In this document: positions 49,771 to 59,759 of the stretch, piece by piece
Layout of the letters: each line of letters opens with the position of its first letter
Position numbering within the stretch: position 1 is the first letter of the stretch
From: Mycobacteroides sp. LB1
GTDB lineage: Bacteria > Actinomycetota > Actinomycetes > Mycobacteriales > Mycobacteriaceae
Direction of reading: 5' to 3'
Assembly: GCF_013449725.1 (NCBI RefSeq)
Contig: NZ_JACCFF010000001.1
Location: 310,001 to 374,000 of the forward strand
Length of the DNA: 64,000 nt
Notes under the pieces: generated by a model
The model's database searches: none
Seen by the model: the letters and a program-made list of their open reading frames with translations, nothing else
Told to the model about the DNA's origin: nothing
Translations under genes and position numbers: made by a program

Positions 49771-50754
49771 ATGCCCGTGACATGGGAATCCGATGTCCTC
49801 GATGGCTACCTCCGACAGACCATTGACCTGGGCGTCGATCCTGACGGCGAAGGTGTAATAACCGCCACACTGGTGCGGCCGGAAATTCAGCCCGATACCG
49901 GGCGCGCGGTGCTCATGGTGCACGGATATACCGACTACTTCTTCCACACCACACTTGCCGAACATTTCCTGGCCCGCGGTTATCGTTTCTTCGCGCTCGA
50001 CTTGCGCAAATGCGGGCGTTCTCGCCATGAACACCAAACCCCGCACTACATCAGCGATCTGTCGCTCTACGACACCGAACTCAACGCCGCGGTGAGCATC
50101 ATCTCCGGGCAAACCGCGGGCGCACCGCTGCTCGTGTACGGGCACTCCGCCGGCGGTCTGATCGTCTCGCTGTGGCTCAACCGTCTACGGATGGCCGATG
50201 GCCTCCACGACGGAGGCCTCTCCGGCCTGATCCTTAACAGCCCGTGGCTGGACCTCCAGGGGCGTCCCCTTCTCCGCAGTGGCAGCACCACCGCAGCCGT
50301 TAAGGCGATTTCGAGATTCCGTGCGAAACAAGCGATCCCGCTACCACACGAGGGCGCGTACGGAGCGAGCCTGCACAAGGACTTTCACGGTGAGTTCGAT
50401 TACAACCTCGACTGGAAACCCGTCGGCGGGTTCCCGGTGCGGTTCGGGTGGATCAGTGCGATCCGGCGCGGACATGCCGAGCTCCACCGCGGCCTGGACG
50501 TCGGCGTGCCCAACCTGATCCTGCGCTCGGACCGCAGTCTCCCCGGGGACGTCGACCCCGCGGCCGCCCTGTACGGCGACGCGGTCTTGGACGTTCAACA
50601 GATAGCGCGCTGGGCGGGGTGCATCGGCAACTATCAACGGGTGGTTCCGGTCCCGGACGCCAAACACGATGTGTTCCTATCGGCGGCGGACCCACGTATA
50701 CGGGCCTACCAGGAGCTGAATTCCTGGCTGGACTGGTACGAGGCGAGCGGCTAG
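49771..50754 (+). CDS. Alpha/beta hydrolase (Rv2854-like)
   Basis: A 327-residue serine hydrolase of the monoacylglycerol-lipase type. The oxyanion segment is VLMVHGYTDYFFHTTLAEHFLARGY, the nucleophile elbow GHSAGG near residue 128, and the C-terminal His is in DAKHDVF. Its synteny with mqo makes it equivalent to Rv2854. The natural substrate is unknown; acyl glycerols or lipid esters are the usual class. No signal peptide is visible, so it should be cytosolic. It converges on the degenerate hydrolase gene with a one-base gap. Confidence 0.86.
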   Translation: MPVTWESDVLDGYLRQTIDLGVDPDGEGVITATLVRPEIQPDTGRAVLMVHGYTDYFFHTTLAEHFLARGYRFFALDLRKCGRSRHEHQTPHYISDLSLYDTELNAAVSIISGQTAGAPLLVYGHSAGGLIVSLWLNRLRMADGLHDGGLSGLILNSPWLDLQGRPLLRSGSTTAAVKAISRFRAKQAIPLPHEGAYGASLHKDFHGEFDYNLDWKPVGGFPVRFGWISAIRRGHAELHRGLDVGVPNLILRSDRSLPGDVDPAAALYGDAVLDVQQIARWAGCIGNYQRVVPVPDAKHDVFLSAADPRIRAYQELNSWLDWYEASG

Positions 50755-50755
50755 C

Positions 50756-51382
50756 TCACCACGAGCTGCTGCGCAGCACCACCTCGGCGGCCAACTCCGG
50801 GGTGAGGTCACGAGTCGCCGACCGGCGTCCCATCAGTTCGACAATCCGGTAGTCGCCGTACACGAAGCGCTGGCTGGCGCGGGCGATAGCCCGAGTGGTG
50901 TCCGAGGTCACCAAAACCGTGGTGTTGATCTCCACCGGTGGGCAGTGCTTGTCGCGGATCTGCCCAGTACGGTCGGCGACCCGCGGATGCCCGCGGTCGA
51001 TCGCCACCAGGCCGATGAATCTGTCGAGCTTGCTTGCCGCCAGGTCCCAGGCCAGCTCACCGCCGGCACGGTCTCCCACCAAGAGCGCGACCTTGACACC
51101 GATATCGTCGAGCACTCCGGTGATGGCCTTCGCATGGAGGTGCGGGTCATGACCGATCACCGCGGTACGCAGCCCGGCGGTATGCAGCCGCTCGCACACC
51201 GAGCGATAACCGAGCGCGAAATGCCCGGCGGCGGCGAGCATCACGACGGTGGTTCCCTTATCCGGCCCCGACACGTTAACCTGCACCGTTCGGCCGTCGA
51301 TCGTGACGACCTGATGGAGCTCACCGTCGCGCGTAGGCGGGTGCCCCGGGCGCGGGCGACGAAGCTCGGGCGTCGAACTCAT
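50756..51382 (-). CDS. Alpha/beta-hydrolase-fold protein lacking the catalytic nucleophile
   Basis: A 208-residue short alpha/beta-hydrolase-fold protein. The fold is recognisable (VVMLAAAGHFALGYRSVCERLHTAGLRTAVIGHD, then VALLVGDRAGGELAWDLAAS). At the nucleophile elbow the expected G-x-S-x-G is GDRAG: Arg replaces Ser/Cys/Asp. That makes hydrolysis unlikely and suggests a binding or scaffold role. The frame is uninterrupted. It lies beside a catalytic hydrolase gene on the opposite strand and 108 bases from a lipoprotein gene. Confidence 0.72.
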   Translation of the reverse strand: MSSTPELRRPRPGHPPTRDGELHQVVTIDGRTVQVNVSGPDKGTTVVMLAAAGHFALGYRSVCERLHTAGLRTAVIGHDPHLHAKAITGVLDDIGVKVALLVGDRAGGELAWDLAASKLDRFIGLVAIDRGHPRVADRTGQIRDKHCPPVEINTTVLVTSDTTRAIARASQRFVYGDYRIVELMGRRSATRDLTPELAAEVVLRSSSW

Positions 51383-51490
51383 GGATGAGCCGCTCGCGCG
51401 AAGACCTTCTGCATGGGCGCACGGTACCTGAGTACGGACCCTCCGGTTGGGCTTTTAACCAGCCCTATCAGGAAACTTTCACCTGGCCCG

Positions 51491-52162
51491 TTAGTTACGT
51501 TCGATCTTGTCGATCTGTTTCTCGACGATGTCCAGGAAGGTCTTGGGCATCGTGGCGGTGGCCTTGACCGACGGATCACGCAGGTCGAAGGATGTCGCGA
51601 CCAGCGCCACCCCCTGGACATTCGCAAAAGCCATGTACCGCGAGGTCGTGCGCTTGGGCATGATCATCGTCTGCTTGTAGATAAGAACGCCAACGGGCCC
51701 GCCCTGTACCGGTTCGGTTGTCATCTGCGTTCCCGGCGAGTTCTTGTCGAAGAACACCTCGTATTTGGCGCATTTGGTCGCCACGTCTTTGACGTTGGCC
51801 AGGTCGATGGTGTCGCGCAACAGGCTGACGATGATATTCGCACCGTTGAACCGGGCAATGTAGCGCGCCGTGTTCTCGGGCCCAGCTTGACCGGCATTGG
51901 CCAACCGGGGAGACAGACCGTCCGCGCAGCCCGCCGGATTCGAGGGCATCGCACCGACTACCTGCTGGTTGTTGACGGTCACCGGCCCCGGGTCGGCGAC
52001 AACCCTGTCGTACTTGGTGCCCTCGGGCAGCTCATCGGCGGTGAGCAGCGATTGCGCGATGCGCTCCCCCGGCCAGGTGGCGGTCCCGGCCACCGAGTTG
52101 GTGCAGCCGGCAAGCGCCAGTGTGGATGCCGCGATAGCTATCAGTCCCCGGTGCACCCGCAC
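51491..52162 (-). CDS. Secreted lipoprotein, unknown function
   Basis: A 223-residue lipoprotein. The N-terminus MRVHRGLIAIAASTLALAGC has a lipobox LALAGC with the lipidated Cys at about residue 20. The mature part is a mixed alpha/beta domain with QSLLTADELPEGTKYDRVVADPG and YIARFNGANIIVSLL, which resembles the sensor-like lipoprotein domains common in mycobacteria. Four Cys remain besides the lipobox Cys if counted, so disulphides are possible. No enzymatic motif is visible. It is 23 bases downstream of the cobQ stop's far end and in the same direction as cobQ's upstream genes, but it starts independently. Confidence 0.8.
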   Translation of the reverse strand: MRVHRGLIAIAASTLALAGCTNSVAGTATWPGERIAQSLLTADELPEGTKYDRVVADPGPVTVNNQQVVGAMPSNPAGCADGLSPRLANAGQAGPENTARYIARFNGANIIVSLLRDTIDLANVKDVATKCAKYEVFFDKNSPGTQMTTEPVQGGPVGVLIYKQTMIMPKRTTSRYMAFANVQGVALVATSFDLRDPSVKATATMPKTFLDIVEKQIDKIERN

Positions 52163-52185
52163 AGGTTATTCGACCTGCGTCGCAA

Positions 52186-53694
52186 TTACCGACTGTGCGC
52201 AATTACCGGAGGCGACGTGGCGGATCCTCGCCACCCGGATTCTTCCCACACGGCCTTCAGCGCATCGATGTCGAGGTGGGTCTCGATGAGGTCGGCCAAT
52301 CTGTCCAGCTGAGCTGTGCGGCAGCCGCCGACATTGGTGTCTGCCGCAACCACGAATCCGGAACGCCCGGCCGCGGCCGCCGCCTCGGTGAGCCACGTGC
52401 GGCGGAAGTCGTCGTTGTCCAATACCCCGTGCCAGTGAGTGCCCCAGACCGCCCCGTCGACGGCACCCTCGTGATGATCGGTCAGCCACGGCGCCACCGC
52501 TGAGCGGGTGACGGTGCCGTGGTGGATCTCGTAGCCGGTCAGGCCGGGAGGCTGCCAGCGGCGCAGGTTCTTGGCCGGTTCGAAGGCGATGTCGATATCG
52601 AGCAGGCCCAGCCCCTGAACGGCCCCGACCCCGGACTCGACACGGTCATCGATCCACTTGGCCAGCATCTGGAACCCACCACATATACCCAGCACCGGCC
52701 CGCCCGAGCGAGCATGTGCGACAACCGCATCGGCAATCCCGTTCTGCCGCATCCACGCAAGATCCGCAACAGTGGCCTTGGTTCCCGGGAGGACCACCAC
52801 ATCGGCATCGGCGATATCGGCGGGATGGGCCGCCCACCGCACGATCACTCCCGGCTCGCAGGCGATGGCCTCGATATCGGTGGAATTGGAGATCCGGGGC
52901 AGCCGCACCGCGGCCACTCGCAGCCATTCCCGCCCGATGGGGGTAGCAGCGTGACCAACCTGGGCCGATGCCACTACAGACACCGAATCCTCTGCGTCGA
53001 GCCACAATTGGTCGTCATAGGGCAGCACACCATAGGTGGGCCGGCCGGTCAGCGCGGCAAGCTGCTCCAGGCCCGGGTCCAGCAGTGTGCGATCACCGCG
53101 AAACTTGTTGACGATGAAACCGGCGACGAGTCGTTGGTCCGCGGGGTCCAGCACAGCCACCGAGCCGAACAGGTGCGCCAGCACACCGCCTCGGTCGATA
53201 TCGCCGACCAGCACCACCGGCAGATCCGCGGCCTGCGCCAACCCCATGTTGGCGATATCAGTGGATCGCAGATTGATCTCGGCGACGGAGCCGGCGCCCT
53301 CGCAGATCACCACGTCGAATTCCTCACGCAGTGATAACAATTCCTCGGCAACTACCTGCCGCAATTCCTCGCGATGCTCGACATAGGAACGGGCGCTGAC
53401 GTTTCCAGCCACCTGTCCGCGCAGCACCAGCTGTGAGGTGCGATCACTGCCGGGCTTGAGGAGTACCGGATTGAACCGCACCGAGGGTTCCAGTCCGCAG
53501 GCGCGAGCCTGGAGGGCCTGTGCCCGGCCGATCTCTCCCCCGTCGATCGTCACCACGGAGTTGTTGGACATGTTCTGCGCCTTGAACGGTGCGACGCGAA
53601 TCCCCTGGCGGACCAGCAGCCGGCACAGACCGGTGACGACCAGACTCTTACCGGCATCGGAGCTGACGCCCCCGACCAGCAGTGCCCCTGTCAT
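52186..53694 (-). CDS. cobQ: Cobyric acid synthase CobQ
   Basis: A 502-residue amidotransferase that amidates the b, d, e and g side chains of the corrin ring. The ATPase domain starts with [24 protein letters not shown] (P-loop), with [10 protein letters not shown] and the [13 protein letters not shown] segments. The C-terminal glutamine amidotransferase has GICGGFQML (Cys nucleophile) and YEIHHGT. I start at ATG 53694, overlapping the map stop by 4 bases. In M. tuberculosis cobQ is elsewhere, as I recall; here it is linked to map. It extends the cobalamin theme of the window. Confidence 0.94.
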   Translation of the reverse strand: MTGALLVGGVSSDAGKSLVVTGLCRLLVRQGIRVAPFKAQNMSNNSVVTIDGGEIGRAQALQARACGLEPSVRFNPVLLKPGSDRTSQLVLRGQVAGNVSARSYVEHREELRQVVAEELLSLREEFDVVICEGAGSVAEINLRSTDIANMGLAQAADLPVVLVGDIDRGGVLAHLFGSVAVLDPADQRLVAGFIVNKFRGDRTLLDPGLEQLAALTGRPTYGVLPYDDQLWLDAEDSVSVVASAQVGHAATPIGREWLRVAAVRLPRISNSTDIEAIACEPGVIVRWAAHPADIADADVVVLPGTKATVADLAWMRQNGIADAVVAHARSGGPVLGICGGFQMLAKWIDDRVESGVGAVQGLGLLDIDIAFEPAKNLRRWQPPGLTGYEIHHGTVTRSAVAPWLTDHHEGAVDGAVWGTHWHGVLDNDDFRRTWLTEAAAAAGRSGFVVAADTNVGGCRTAQLDRLADLIETHLDIDALKAVWEESGWRGSATSPPVIAHSR

Positions 53695-54551
53695 GGCAGG
53701 GTCAGGATCTCTACTCCGTCGTCGGTGACCACCATGGTGTGCTCGAACTGCGCGGTCCACTGCTTGTCGATGGTCGCCACAGTCCAGGTGTCATCCCAGA
53801 TCTCGTACTCCAGTGATCCCAGGTTGATCATCGGTTCGATGGTGAATGTCATACCCGGCTCGATGATGATGTCCAGGTTGGGGTCATCGTAGTGCGGCAC
53901 AATGAGCCCGTTGTGGAACGTCGGACCCACACCGTGACCGGTGAAGGCGCGAACCACGTTGTAACCGAACCTCTTTGCGTACGCCTCGATCACCCGGCCA
54001 ACGACGCTGAGCGCCCTGCCCGGTTTGACGGCATTGATGGCCCGCGTGGTGGCCTCCCGGGTCCGCTCCACCAGAAGGCGGTGTTCCTCGGAGACGTCTC
54101 CGGCCAGGAAGGTGGCGTTGGTATCGCCGTGCACACCGTCGATATAAGCGGTGACGTCGATGTTGACGATGTCGCCGTCCTGGATCACGGTCGAATCCGG
54201 TATCCCGTGGCAGATGATCTCGTTGAGTGACGTGCAGCACGACTTGGGGAATCCCCTGTATCCCAGTGTCGACGGGTATGCGCCCTGGGAAACCATGTAG
54301 TCGTGGGCAATTCGGTCCAGTTCGTCGGTGGTGACGCCGGGGGCCACGGCCTCACCCGCGAGCGCCAGCGCCTGCGCCGCGATCCTCCCGGCGACGCGCA
54401 TCTTTTCGATCACCTCGGGTGTCTGGACGTACGGCTCCCCGATGGCCTCGGCGACCTTGGACTTGCCCACGTACTCGGGCCGGTCGATCGACGCGGGAAC
54501 CTTACGCTCGGAAGAGAGCTCTCCTGCGATCAACGCAGCACGAACAGTCAT
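53691..54551 (-). CDS. map: Type I methionine aminopeptidase
   Basis: A 286-residue metalloaminopeptidase that removes the initiator Met. The metal ligands are visible: Asp in [24 protein letters not shown] (two Asp), His in [11 protein letters not shown], Glu in TIEPM and Glu in QFEHTM. An N-terminal extension of about 40 residues with a PEYVGKSK segment is typical of mycobacterial MapB (Rv2861c), to which it corresponds by position. It is followed by cobQ (4-base overlap), so the two share a transcript. Confidence 0.95.
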   Translation of the reverse strand: MTVRAALIAGELSSERKVPASIDRPEYVGKSKVAEAIGEPYVQTPEVIEKMRVAGRIAAQALALAGEAVAPGVTTDELDRIAHDYMVSQGAYPSTLGYRGFPKSCCTSLNEIICHGIPDSTVIQDGDIVNIDVTAYIDGVHGDTNATFLAGDVSEEHRLLVERTREATTRAINAVKPGRALSVVGRVIEAYAKRFGYNVVRAFTGHGVGPTFHNGLIVPHYDDPNLDIIIEPGMTFTIEPMINLGSLEYEIWDDTWTVATIDKQWTAQFEHTMVVTDDGVEILTLP

Positions 54552-54581
54552 GGATGCAGCGTAGCTGGGCCTACCGGGCGG

Positions 54582-55349
54582 CTACGCGTTGATGACGATG
54601 GGGTCGCCGATGCCGACGGTGTTGTAGTACCACGAGGCGTTATCCGGGCTCAGGTTGATGCAGCCGTGGCTGACATTCGAATTACCCTGTGAGCCGGTGG
54701 ACCAGGGGGCGCTGTGCACGTACACGCCGCCCCAGGTGACCCGGACCGCGTAGTAGACCGTCAACTTGTACCCCTCAGGGTCATTGAGCGGAATGCCGAT
54801 GGTGCGCGAGTCCATCACTACCGGGCTCTGCTTCTCCAGCGCGGTAAACGATCCAACCGGCGTGGGGTGCTTCGGCTTTCCCATCGATGCGGGCATCTCT
54901 CGCATGGTCACGCCATCGATCTTCACCGTGAACGTGTGGGCGCTGATGCTGCCGATGCCCAGCACCTCCGAGCCCGTCTGGAACTTGTACTTCATTTCGC
55001 CGGCGGCCACCGAGATGGTCGAATGCGCGGGCCAGTACTCACTCGGGGTGAACCGGACGGTCGAATCGTCGATCCAGCTGAAGCCGCCTGCCGGGACCTT
55101 CGGGGCGGAGAAGGTGATGGACCGCTCCGCCGCCGCACGGTCACTGACCGGACTCGCGAAATGGATCGTCACCGGCATAGCCACACCGACCACGGCTCCC
55201 GGGGTGGGCGACACGGATGCGATACCGCTGGGACTCGCGGCCGAGGCCGCGCCTAGTAGATACGGATGCACCGGTGCGGCGATCACGACGTTCATCAGGA
55301 GGCTGGCGAGTCCAGTCACTACAAGCACACTCCGAAATGCTCTGCGCAA
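54582..55349 (-). CDS. L,D-transpeptidase (YkuD domain), secreted
   Basis: A 255-residue exported L,D-transpeptidase that makes 3->3 peptidoglycan crosslinks. Signal peptide RRAFRSVLVVTGLASLLMNVVIAAP, an Ig-like domain (SVSPTPGAVVGVAMPVTIHFASP, residues 40-120) and the YkuD domain with the catalytic motif HSAPWSTGSQGNSNVSHGCINLS (Cys in SHGC, His in VHSAP). I prefer TTG 55349 as start, because GGGAGGAAAG sits 5-6 bases before it and the signal peptide begins there; longer frames add non-signal sequence. Target of carbapenems. Convergent to nothing; it is 30 bases from the map start. Confidence 0.88.
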   Translation of the reverse strand: MRRAFRSVLVVTGLASLLMNVVIAAPVHPYLLGAASAASPSGIASVSPTPGAVVGVAMPVTIHFASPVSDRAAAERSITFSAPKVPAGGFSWIDDSTVRFTPSEYWPAHSTISVAAGEMKYKFQTGSEVLGIGSISAHTFTVKIDGVTMREMPASMGKPKHPTPVGSFTALEKQSPVVMDSRTIGIPLNDPEGYKLTVYYAVRVTWGGVYVHSAPWSTGSQGNSNVSHGCINLSPDNASWYYNTVGIGDPIVINA

Positions 55350-55438
55350 GCTTACTTTCCTCCCTGGCACGGTTTTGACTACATGGTAGTTCGTGATCGA
55401 CCTGCAGAACGTTAGCGACAACGCGCACAATCGCGTAC

Positions 55439-55792
55439 ATGGGTGTCAGATTGGAATCCATCGTCATCGATTGCCGCGACTCCACCACGCTCGGGCGTTG
55501 GTGGGCCGACGTGCTCGAATGGCCCTACACGGTCGACGAGGACGGCGATGTGGAGGTCTTTCAGCCCGACAGACATCCACCGTCACTGTTCTTCCTGAAA
55601 GTCCCCGAGCAGAAGGAGGCCAAGAACCGGCTGCACCTGGACTTTCGCGGTGCCGACCAGCAAGCCGAGGTGGAGCGGTTTCTGGCCCGCGGCGCTACCA
55701 GAATCGATATCGGGCAAGGCGATTCAAGTTGGGTCGTGCTGGCCGATCCGGAGGGCAACGAATTCTGCGTGCTAGAGGCGCTTGCGGACTAA
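55439..55792 (+). CDS. VOC-superfamily glyoxalase-like protein
   Basis: A 117-residue vicinal-oxygen-chelate fold protein. Two beta-alpha-beta modules can be seen: MGVRLESIVIDCRDSTTLGRWWADVLEWPY and NRLHLDFRGADQQAEVERFLARGATRIDI, then the closing VLADPEGNEFCVLEAL. Family members bind metal and small substrates (glyoxalases, dioxygenases, resistance proteins). The exact activity cannot be assigned. It starts at ATG 55439, 90 bases from the divergent L,D-transpeptidase start, and its stop overlaps the PBP-lipo stop by 4 bases, so the genes converge. Confidence 0.84.
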   Translation: MGVRLESIVIDCRDSTTLGRWWADVLEWPYTVDEDGDVEVFQPDRHPPSLFFLKVPEQKEAKNRLHLDFRGADQQAEVERFLARGATRIDIGQGDSSWVVLADPEGNEFCVLEALAD

Positions 55793-57606
55793 GCCAGGTA
55801 CCCCGGTGGCAGTGACTCGAACATGATCTTGGTGGCACGCACCGCGGCCTCAGATCCGCCGCCCCCGACGATCAATGTGGCGAAGGCCATATCCCCGCGA
55901 TACCCGGCGAACCAGGCATGCGATCCGCCCGGGAACTCGGCCTCACCGGTCTTTCCGTAGATCTCACCTTCGCCCTTGACATCCATGGCGGTACCGCTGA
56001 GAACCGTCTCGCGCATCATCCCACGCAGGCCGTCGACCATTTTCGAGCTCACCAGCGGTCGCTCACCCGTGACCTGGGTGGCCTGACCCGAAATCAGCTG
56101 CGGTACAGGCGTCTTACCGTTTGCCACGGTGGCCGCCGCCAGCGCCATGCCGAACGGTGTGACCAGCACCTTGCCCTGCCCAAATCCGTCCTCGGTGCGT
56201 TCGGTCAGATTGACGGTGGGCGGCACATCCCCGGAGATGGTGGGGATACCCGCGACAACGTAATCGGGACCGATACCGAATTGGGAAGCGGCGATGGTCA
56301 GGCCGTCCAACGGCATCTCGCTGGCCAGCTTGGCGAAGGTGGTGTTACACGAATTCGCGAAGGCACGCGCCATCGGCACCGTACCGAGATCGAACTCGTT
56401 GTAGTTGGGGATGCTGCGATCGCCGATGGTGATGCGCTTCGGGCAGCCCAGCATGGTGTCGGGAGTGGCCATGCCGCGGTCCAGCGCGGCGCCCGCAGTG
56501 ATGATCTTGAACGTCGACCCCGGTGGAAACAGCCCCGTGGTGGCCAACGGTCCATCCGCATTAGCGGCGGCGTTCTGGGCGACCGCCAGGATCTCTCCCG
56601 TCGACGGCTTGATGACCACCAACATGGCCTTCTGGCCGCGCGTGTTGACGGCATTCTGCGCGGCGTTCTGCACTGGACGGTCCAGGCTGATCGTCTTCGA
56701 AGGTGCTGGGGTGGGTTTCACCTCGTTGAGGACGACGGCGTCGACACCGTTCTGGTTGACGCTGACGGCGCGCCAACCGGCCTCACCATCGAGTTCGTCG
56801 AGCACGGCCTTCTTAACCTGCGCGACGATATCGGGCGCGAACGAGTCATCGGTGGGCAGCAGATCCGCGATCGGTGTCATCACCACGCCGGGGCGCAATG
56901 CTCCCGGCCGGGTCTCGAGCGCAATGGAGACCTTGTCCCAGTCATCCTTGCGCAGCGTGATCAAAGTCATCGGCGTGGTCTGCGCGCTCGCCTGCTCGGC
57001 GAGGGCGGCGGCATTGATCTGGTCGTCATAGGGCCTGATGGCATCGGCCAGCGCGGTGGCGGTGCTCATCAGCGCTTTACCGGCCTGAGAAGCGTCGAAC
57101 GCGATCCGGTACAGGTTGGCCGGTGCCAGCACGGTCGTACCGCCCGCCTCGTTGACCGTCGCCCGCTTGGCCGGTTCGGTGCGCAACGAAAGCGATTGAC
57201 GCTCACCGAGTTTGGGGTGCAGATCACTGGGCGCCCAGCGCACCTCCCAGCTACCGGCCGTGCGCAGCATTTCCAGGCGCCCGTTGTAGGCCCAGGTGCG
57301 CTTCCTGGGCAGTTGCCAGGTATACGTCGCATCGGCACTGCCCGTGTCCTGGGTGTACTGCGAACCGTTCACGATGGCCTTGAAGGACGTCGCCTGCAGG
57401 CCCGAGAACGCCTGATCCAGACCTACTTTCGCGCCATCCGGGTCGTCGGTCATTTTGGCGGCCGCGGCGGTGTCACCGCTGGCCAGTGCCTGGAAAAACT
57501 TCTCCGCCACAGGGCCGGGCCCGTCGGGGCGCGGGGTGCACGCGACCGTGCCGACCACCAGCAGCGCGGTACCGAACAACGGCAGGGACCAAACACGTCT
57601 GGACAT
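55789..57606 (-). CDS. pbp-lipo: Penicillin-binding lipoprotein PBP-lipo (Rv2864c-like)
   Basis: A 605-residue class B PBP with lipoprotein anchor. The lipobox is TVAC (Cys near residue 23). Residues 30-140 hold an NTF2/MecA-like N-terminal domain (EKFFQALASGDTAAAAKMT). Transpeptidase motifs: S364-xxK (GSTFK), SxN as SCN at about 419, and KTG at about 552. It corresponds to Rv2864c and to M. abscessus PBP-lipo, reported as important for division in M. abscessus. I chose ATG 57606; the 57636 start adds ten residues before the signal. It lies 121 bases downstream of nothing on its strand; the GNAT gene's end (57667) is 60 bases upstream. Confidence 0.93.
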   Translation of the reverse strand: MSRRVWSLPLFGTALLVVGTVACTPRPDGPGPVAEKFFQALASGDTAAAAKMTDDPDGAKVGLDQAFSGLQATSFKAIVNGSQYTQDTGSADATYTWQLPRKRTWAYNGRLEMLRTAGSWEVRWAPSDLHPKLGERQSLSLRTEPAKRATVNEAGGTTVLAPANLYRIAFDASQAGKALMSTATALADAIRPYDDQINAAALAEQASAQTTPMTLITLRKDDWDKVSIALETRPGALRPGVVMTPIADLLPTDDSFAPDIVAQVKKAVLDELDGEAGWRAVSVNQNGVDAVVLNEVKPTPAPSKTISLDRPVQNAAQNAVNTRGQKAMLVVIKPSTGEILAVAQNAAANADGPLATTGLFPPGSTFKIITAGAALDRGMATPDTMLGCPKRITIGDRSIPNYNEFDLGTVPMARAFANSCNTTFAKLASEMPLDGLTIAASQFGIGPDYVVAGIPTISGDVPPTVNLTERTEDGFGQGKVLVTPFGMALAAATVANGKTPVPQLISGQATQVTGERPLVSSKMVDGLRGMMRETVLSGTAMDVKGEGEIYGKTGEAEFPGGSHAWFAGYRGDMAFATLIVGGGGSEAAVRATKIMFESLPPGYLA

Positions 57607-57666
57607 CGGGTCGATGCTATGACCGCGAGCCCCCAAAACCCCGGAGGCACACGGGTCTAACGAGGA

Positions 57667-58539
57667 TTAGCTGACAAGAACCGTCGCGAAAGTGCCGATA
57701 CGGGTGAATCCTGCCTTGGCATAGGACGCGCGGGCGACCTCGTTGAAGCTGTTCACGTACAGGCTCGGGATTCGTCCGCTGCGATGGACCGCGGCCGCGA
57801 TGGCGGCCACCCCCGCGGTGCCGAGCCCGCAGCCACGGAACTCCGGGTCAACCCACACGCCCTGAATCTGACTGACGCTCAGCGATTGTGATCCGATTTC
57901 GGCCTTGAAGATGACGCGGCCGTCCTCGAAACGTGCCCATGCCCTACCCGCGTCGATGAGGCCGGCCACCCGTCGCCGATACCCCCGTCCCCCGTCGCCG
58001 TTGCGCGGGTCTACGCCCATCTCGCCGATGAACATCTGGACCGAGGCCTTCAAATACTCGTCCAGCTCCTCGGCGCGCACCTGGCGGACCGCGGGGTCGA
58101 CGGCGCATGTCGGCGTATCGAGCATTGCCAGCAAGGGCTGACAGGCGCGGACCTCGCGCGCCGGTCCCCAGACCGGATCAAGGTGGCACCACATATCGAG
58201 AACCACATCGGCGGGGCCGACCAGGGAGGGGCAGATCCGGTGCTGCTCTATTGCCCGTTCGGCGAACAGTCGGGTGGCCTCGGGTCCACCCGCCAGCGGA
58301 ATAATCGTGGTCCCGACGAAGCACAGCGAGTCTGCCAACGCACCCGTCGACCAGATTTCACCGCCGATGGCGGTGGGATCGGCACCACGGGCCTCCACCC
58401 GGGCGGCCAGCATGCAGGAGGCCACCGGGTCGACATCAAGAACGCTGCGGACCGCGTCAGTGTCCGATAAACCGAGCACACGCACGGCATCAGAGGACGG
58501 CGCTCCGGGTGCTCCAGGCGCCGGCAGTGTTGTCGTCAT
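57667..58539 (-). CDS. GNAT acetyltransferase with N-terminal DUF4081 (Rv2867c-like)
   Basis: A 290-residue protein. The N-terminal half (VRVLGLSDTDAVRSVLDVDPVASCMLAARVEARG) is the DUF4081 module; the C-terminal half is GNAT with the acetyl-CoA loop GVWVDPEFRGCGLGTAGVAAI near residue 230 and a final SYAKAGFTRIGTFATVL. The acceptor is unknown; homologues cluster with isoprenoid genes in mycobacteria (Rv2867c-gcpE-rip1-dxr). I start at ATG 58539; ATG 58545 is two residues earlier. The gap to ispG is 37 bases and they share orientation, so cotranscription is likely. Confidence 0.86.
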   Translation of the reverse strand: MTTTLPAPGAPGAPSSDAVRVLGLSDTDAVRSVLDVDPVASCMLAARVEARGADPTAIGGEIWSTGALADSLCFVGTTIIPLAGGPEATRLFAERAIEQHRICPSLVGPADVVLDMWCHLDPVWGPAREVRACQPLLAMLDTPTCAVDPAVRQVRAEELDEYLKASVQMFIGEMGVDPRNGDGGRGYRRRVAGLIDAGRAWARFEDGRVIFKAEIGSQSLSVSQIQGVWVDPEFRGCGLGTAGVAAIAAAVHRSGRIPSLYVNSFNEVARASYAKAGFTRIGTFATVLVS

Positions 58540-58576
58540 CGGCAATCGCTCCCGTGTCCGTTGCGCCGAGCTGCTT

Positions 58577-59752
58577 TCAGCTTACGGTGACGACCGGCTG
58601 GCCTGTCGGGGATTCACCGGAGCCAATCCCTGTGCCGTTTTCCAAGCCCATCTGTTCGGCTAATCGCATGGCCTCGTCGATCAGCGTTTCGACGATCAGT
58701 GCCTCCGGCACGGTCTTGATGACCTCACCCTTCACGAAGATCTGCCCCTTGCCGTTTCCGGATGCCACGCCCAAGTCGGCCTCGCGGGCCTCCCCCGGTC
58801 CGTTGACGACGCATCCCATGACCGCGACGCGCAGCGGTACATCGAGTCCCTCCAGGCCGGCGCTGACCGCGTTGGCGAGCGTGTAGACGTCGACCTGCGC
58901 CCGACCGCAGGACGGGCAGGACACGATTTCCAGCCCACGCGGCCGCAGGTTGAGGGACTCCAGGATCTGGTTGCCCACCTTGACCTCTTCAACGGGCGGC
59001 GCCGAGAGGGATACTCGGATGGTGTCCCCGATGCCCTTGGACAGCAGCGCGCCGAAGGCCACGGCCGATTTGATGGTGCCCTGGAATGCCGGACCGGCTT
59101 CGGTGACACCCAGGTGCAGCGGGTAGTCACATTGCGCGGCAAGCTGTTCGTATGCGGCGACCATGACCACCGGGTCGTTGTGCTTGACACTGATCTTGAT
59201 ATCGCCGAACCCGCATTCCTCGAACAGTCCGGCCTCCCACAGCGCCGATTCGACGAGCGCCTCGGGTGTGGCCTTGCCGTACTTACCGAGAATGCGCGGA
59301 TCGAGGGAGCCTGCGTTGACGCCGATCCGGATCGGGATTCCGGCCGCACCGGCCGCCTTGGCGACCTCCTTGACGCGCCCGTCGAACTCCTTGATGTTTC
59401 CCGGATTCACCCGCACCGCGGCACAGCCGGCATCAATCGCGGCGAAAATGTACTTAGGCTGAAAGTGGATATCGGCGATGACCGGGATCTGGCTCTTACG
59501 GGCGATCTCGGAGAGGGCGTCGGCGTCCTCCTGCCGCGGACAAGCAACGCGCACCATGTCGCAGCCGGAGGTGGTCAATTCGGCGATCTGCTGAAGAGTC
59601 GAGTTGACGTCGTGGGTCTTGGTGGTGCACATCGACTGCACCGACACCAGGTGATCGCTACCCACCCCGACATTTCCGACCATGAGCTGACGCGTCTTAC
59701 GCCGCGGCGCCAGTGTCGGCGGCGGTGCACTCGGAATGCCCAGGCTGGTCAT
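58577..59752 (-). CDS. ispG: HMB-PP synthase IspG (GcpE)
   Basis: A 391-residue (E)-4-hydroxy-3-methylbut-2-enyl diphosphate synthase of the MEP isoprenoid pathway. The TIM-barrel half begins with [39 protein letters not shown]. The 4Fe-4S domain shows the ligand pattern [11 protein letters not shown] and [10 protein letters not shown]. It is cytosolic and needs a reductant. It overlaps in context with rip1 (7 bases between) and is followed by dxr beyond rip1, giving two MEP-pathway genes flanking a protease, as in Rv2868c-2870c. Confidence 0.96.
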   Translation of the reverse strand: MTSLGIPSAPPPTLAPRRKTRQLMVGNVGVGSDHLVSVQSMCTTKTHDVNSTLQQIAELTTSGCDMVRVACPRQEDADALSEIARKSQIPVIADIHFQPKYIFAAIDAGCAAVRVNPGNIKEFDGRVKEVAKAAGAAGIPIRIGVNAGSLDPRILGKYGKATPEALVESALWEAGLFEECGFGDIKISVKHNDPVVMVAAYEQLAAQCDYPLHLGVTEAGPAFQGTIKSAVAFGALLSKGIGDTIRVSLSAPPVEEVKVGNQILESLNLRPRGLEIVSCPSCGRAQVDVYTLANAVSAGLEGLDVPLRVAVMGCVVNGPGEAREADLGVASGNGKGQIFVKGEVIKTVPEALIVETLIDEAMRLAEQMGLENGTGIGSGESPTGQPVVTVS

Positions 59753-59759
59753 GTATCTC

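Noticed and set aside
55918..57660. 580-residue plus-strand frame opposite PBP-lipo
   Set aside because: It is an antisense shadow of a full-length PBP with all three catalytic motifs.
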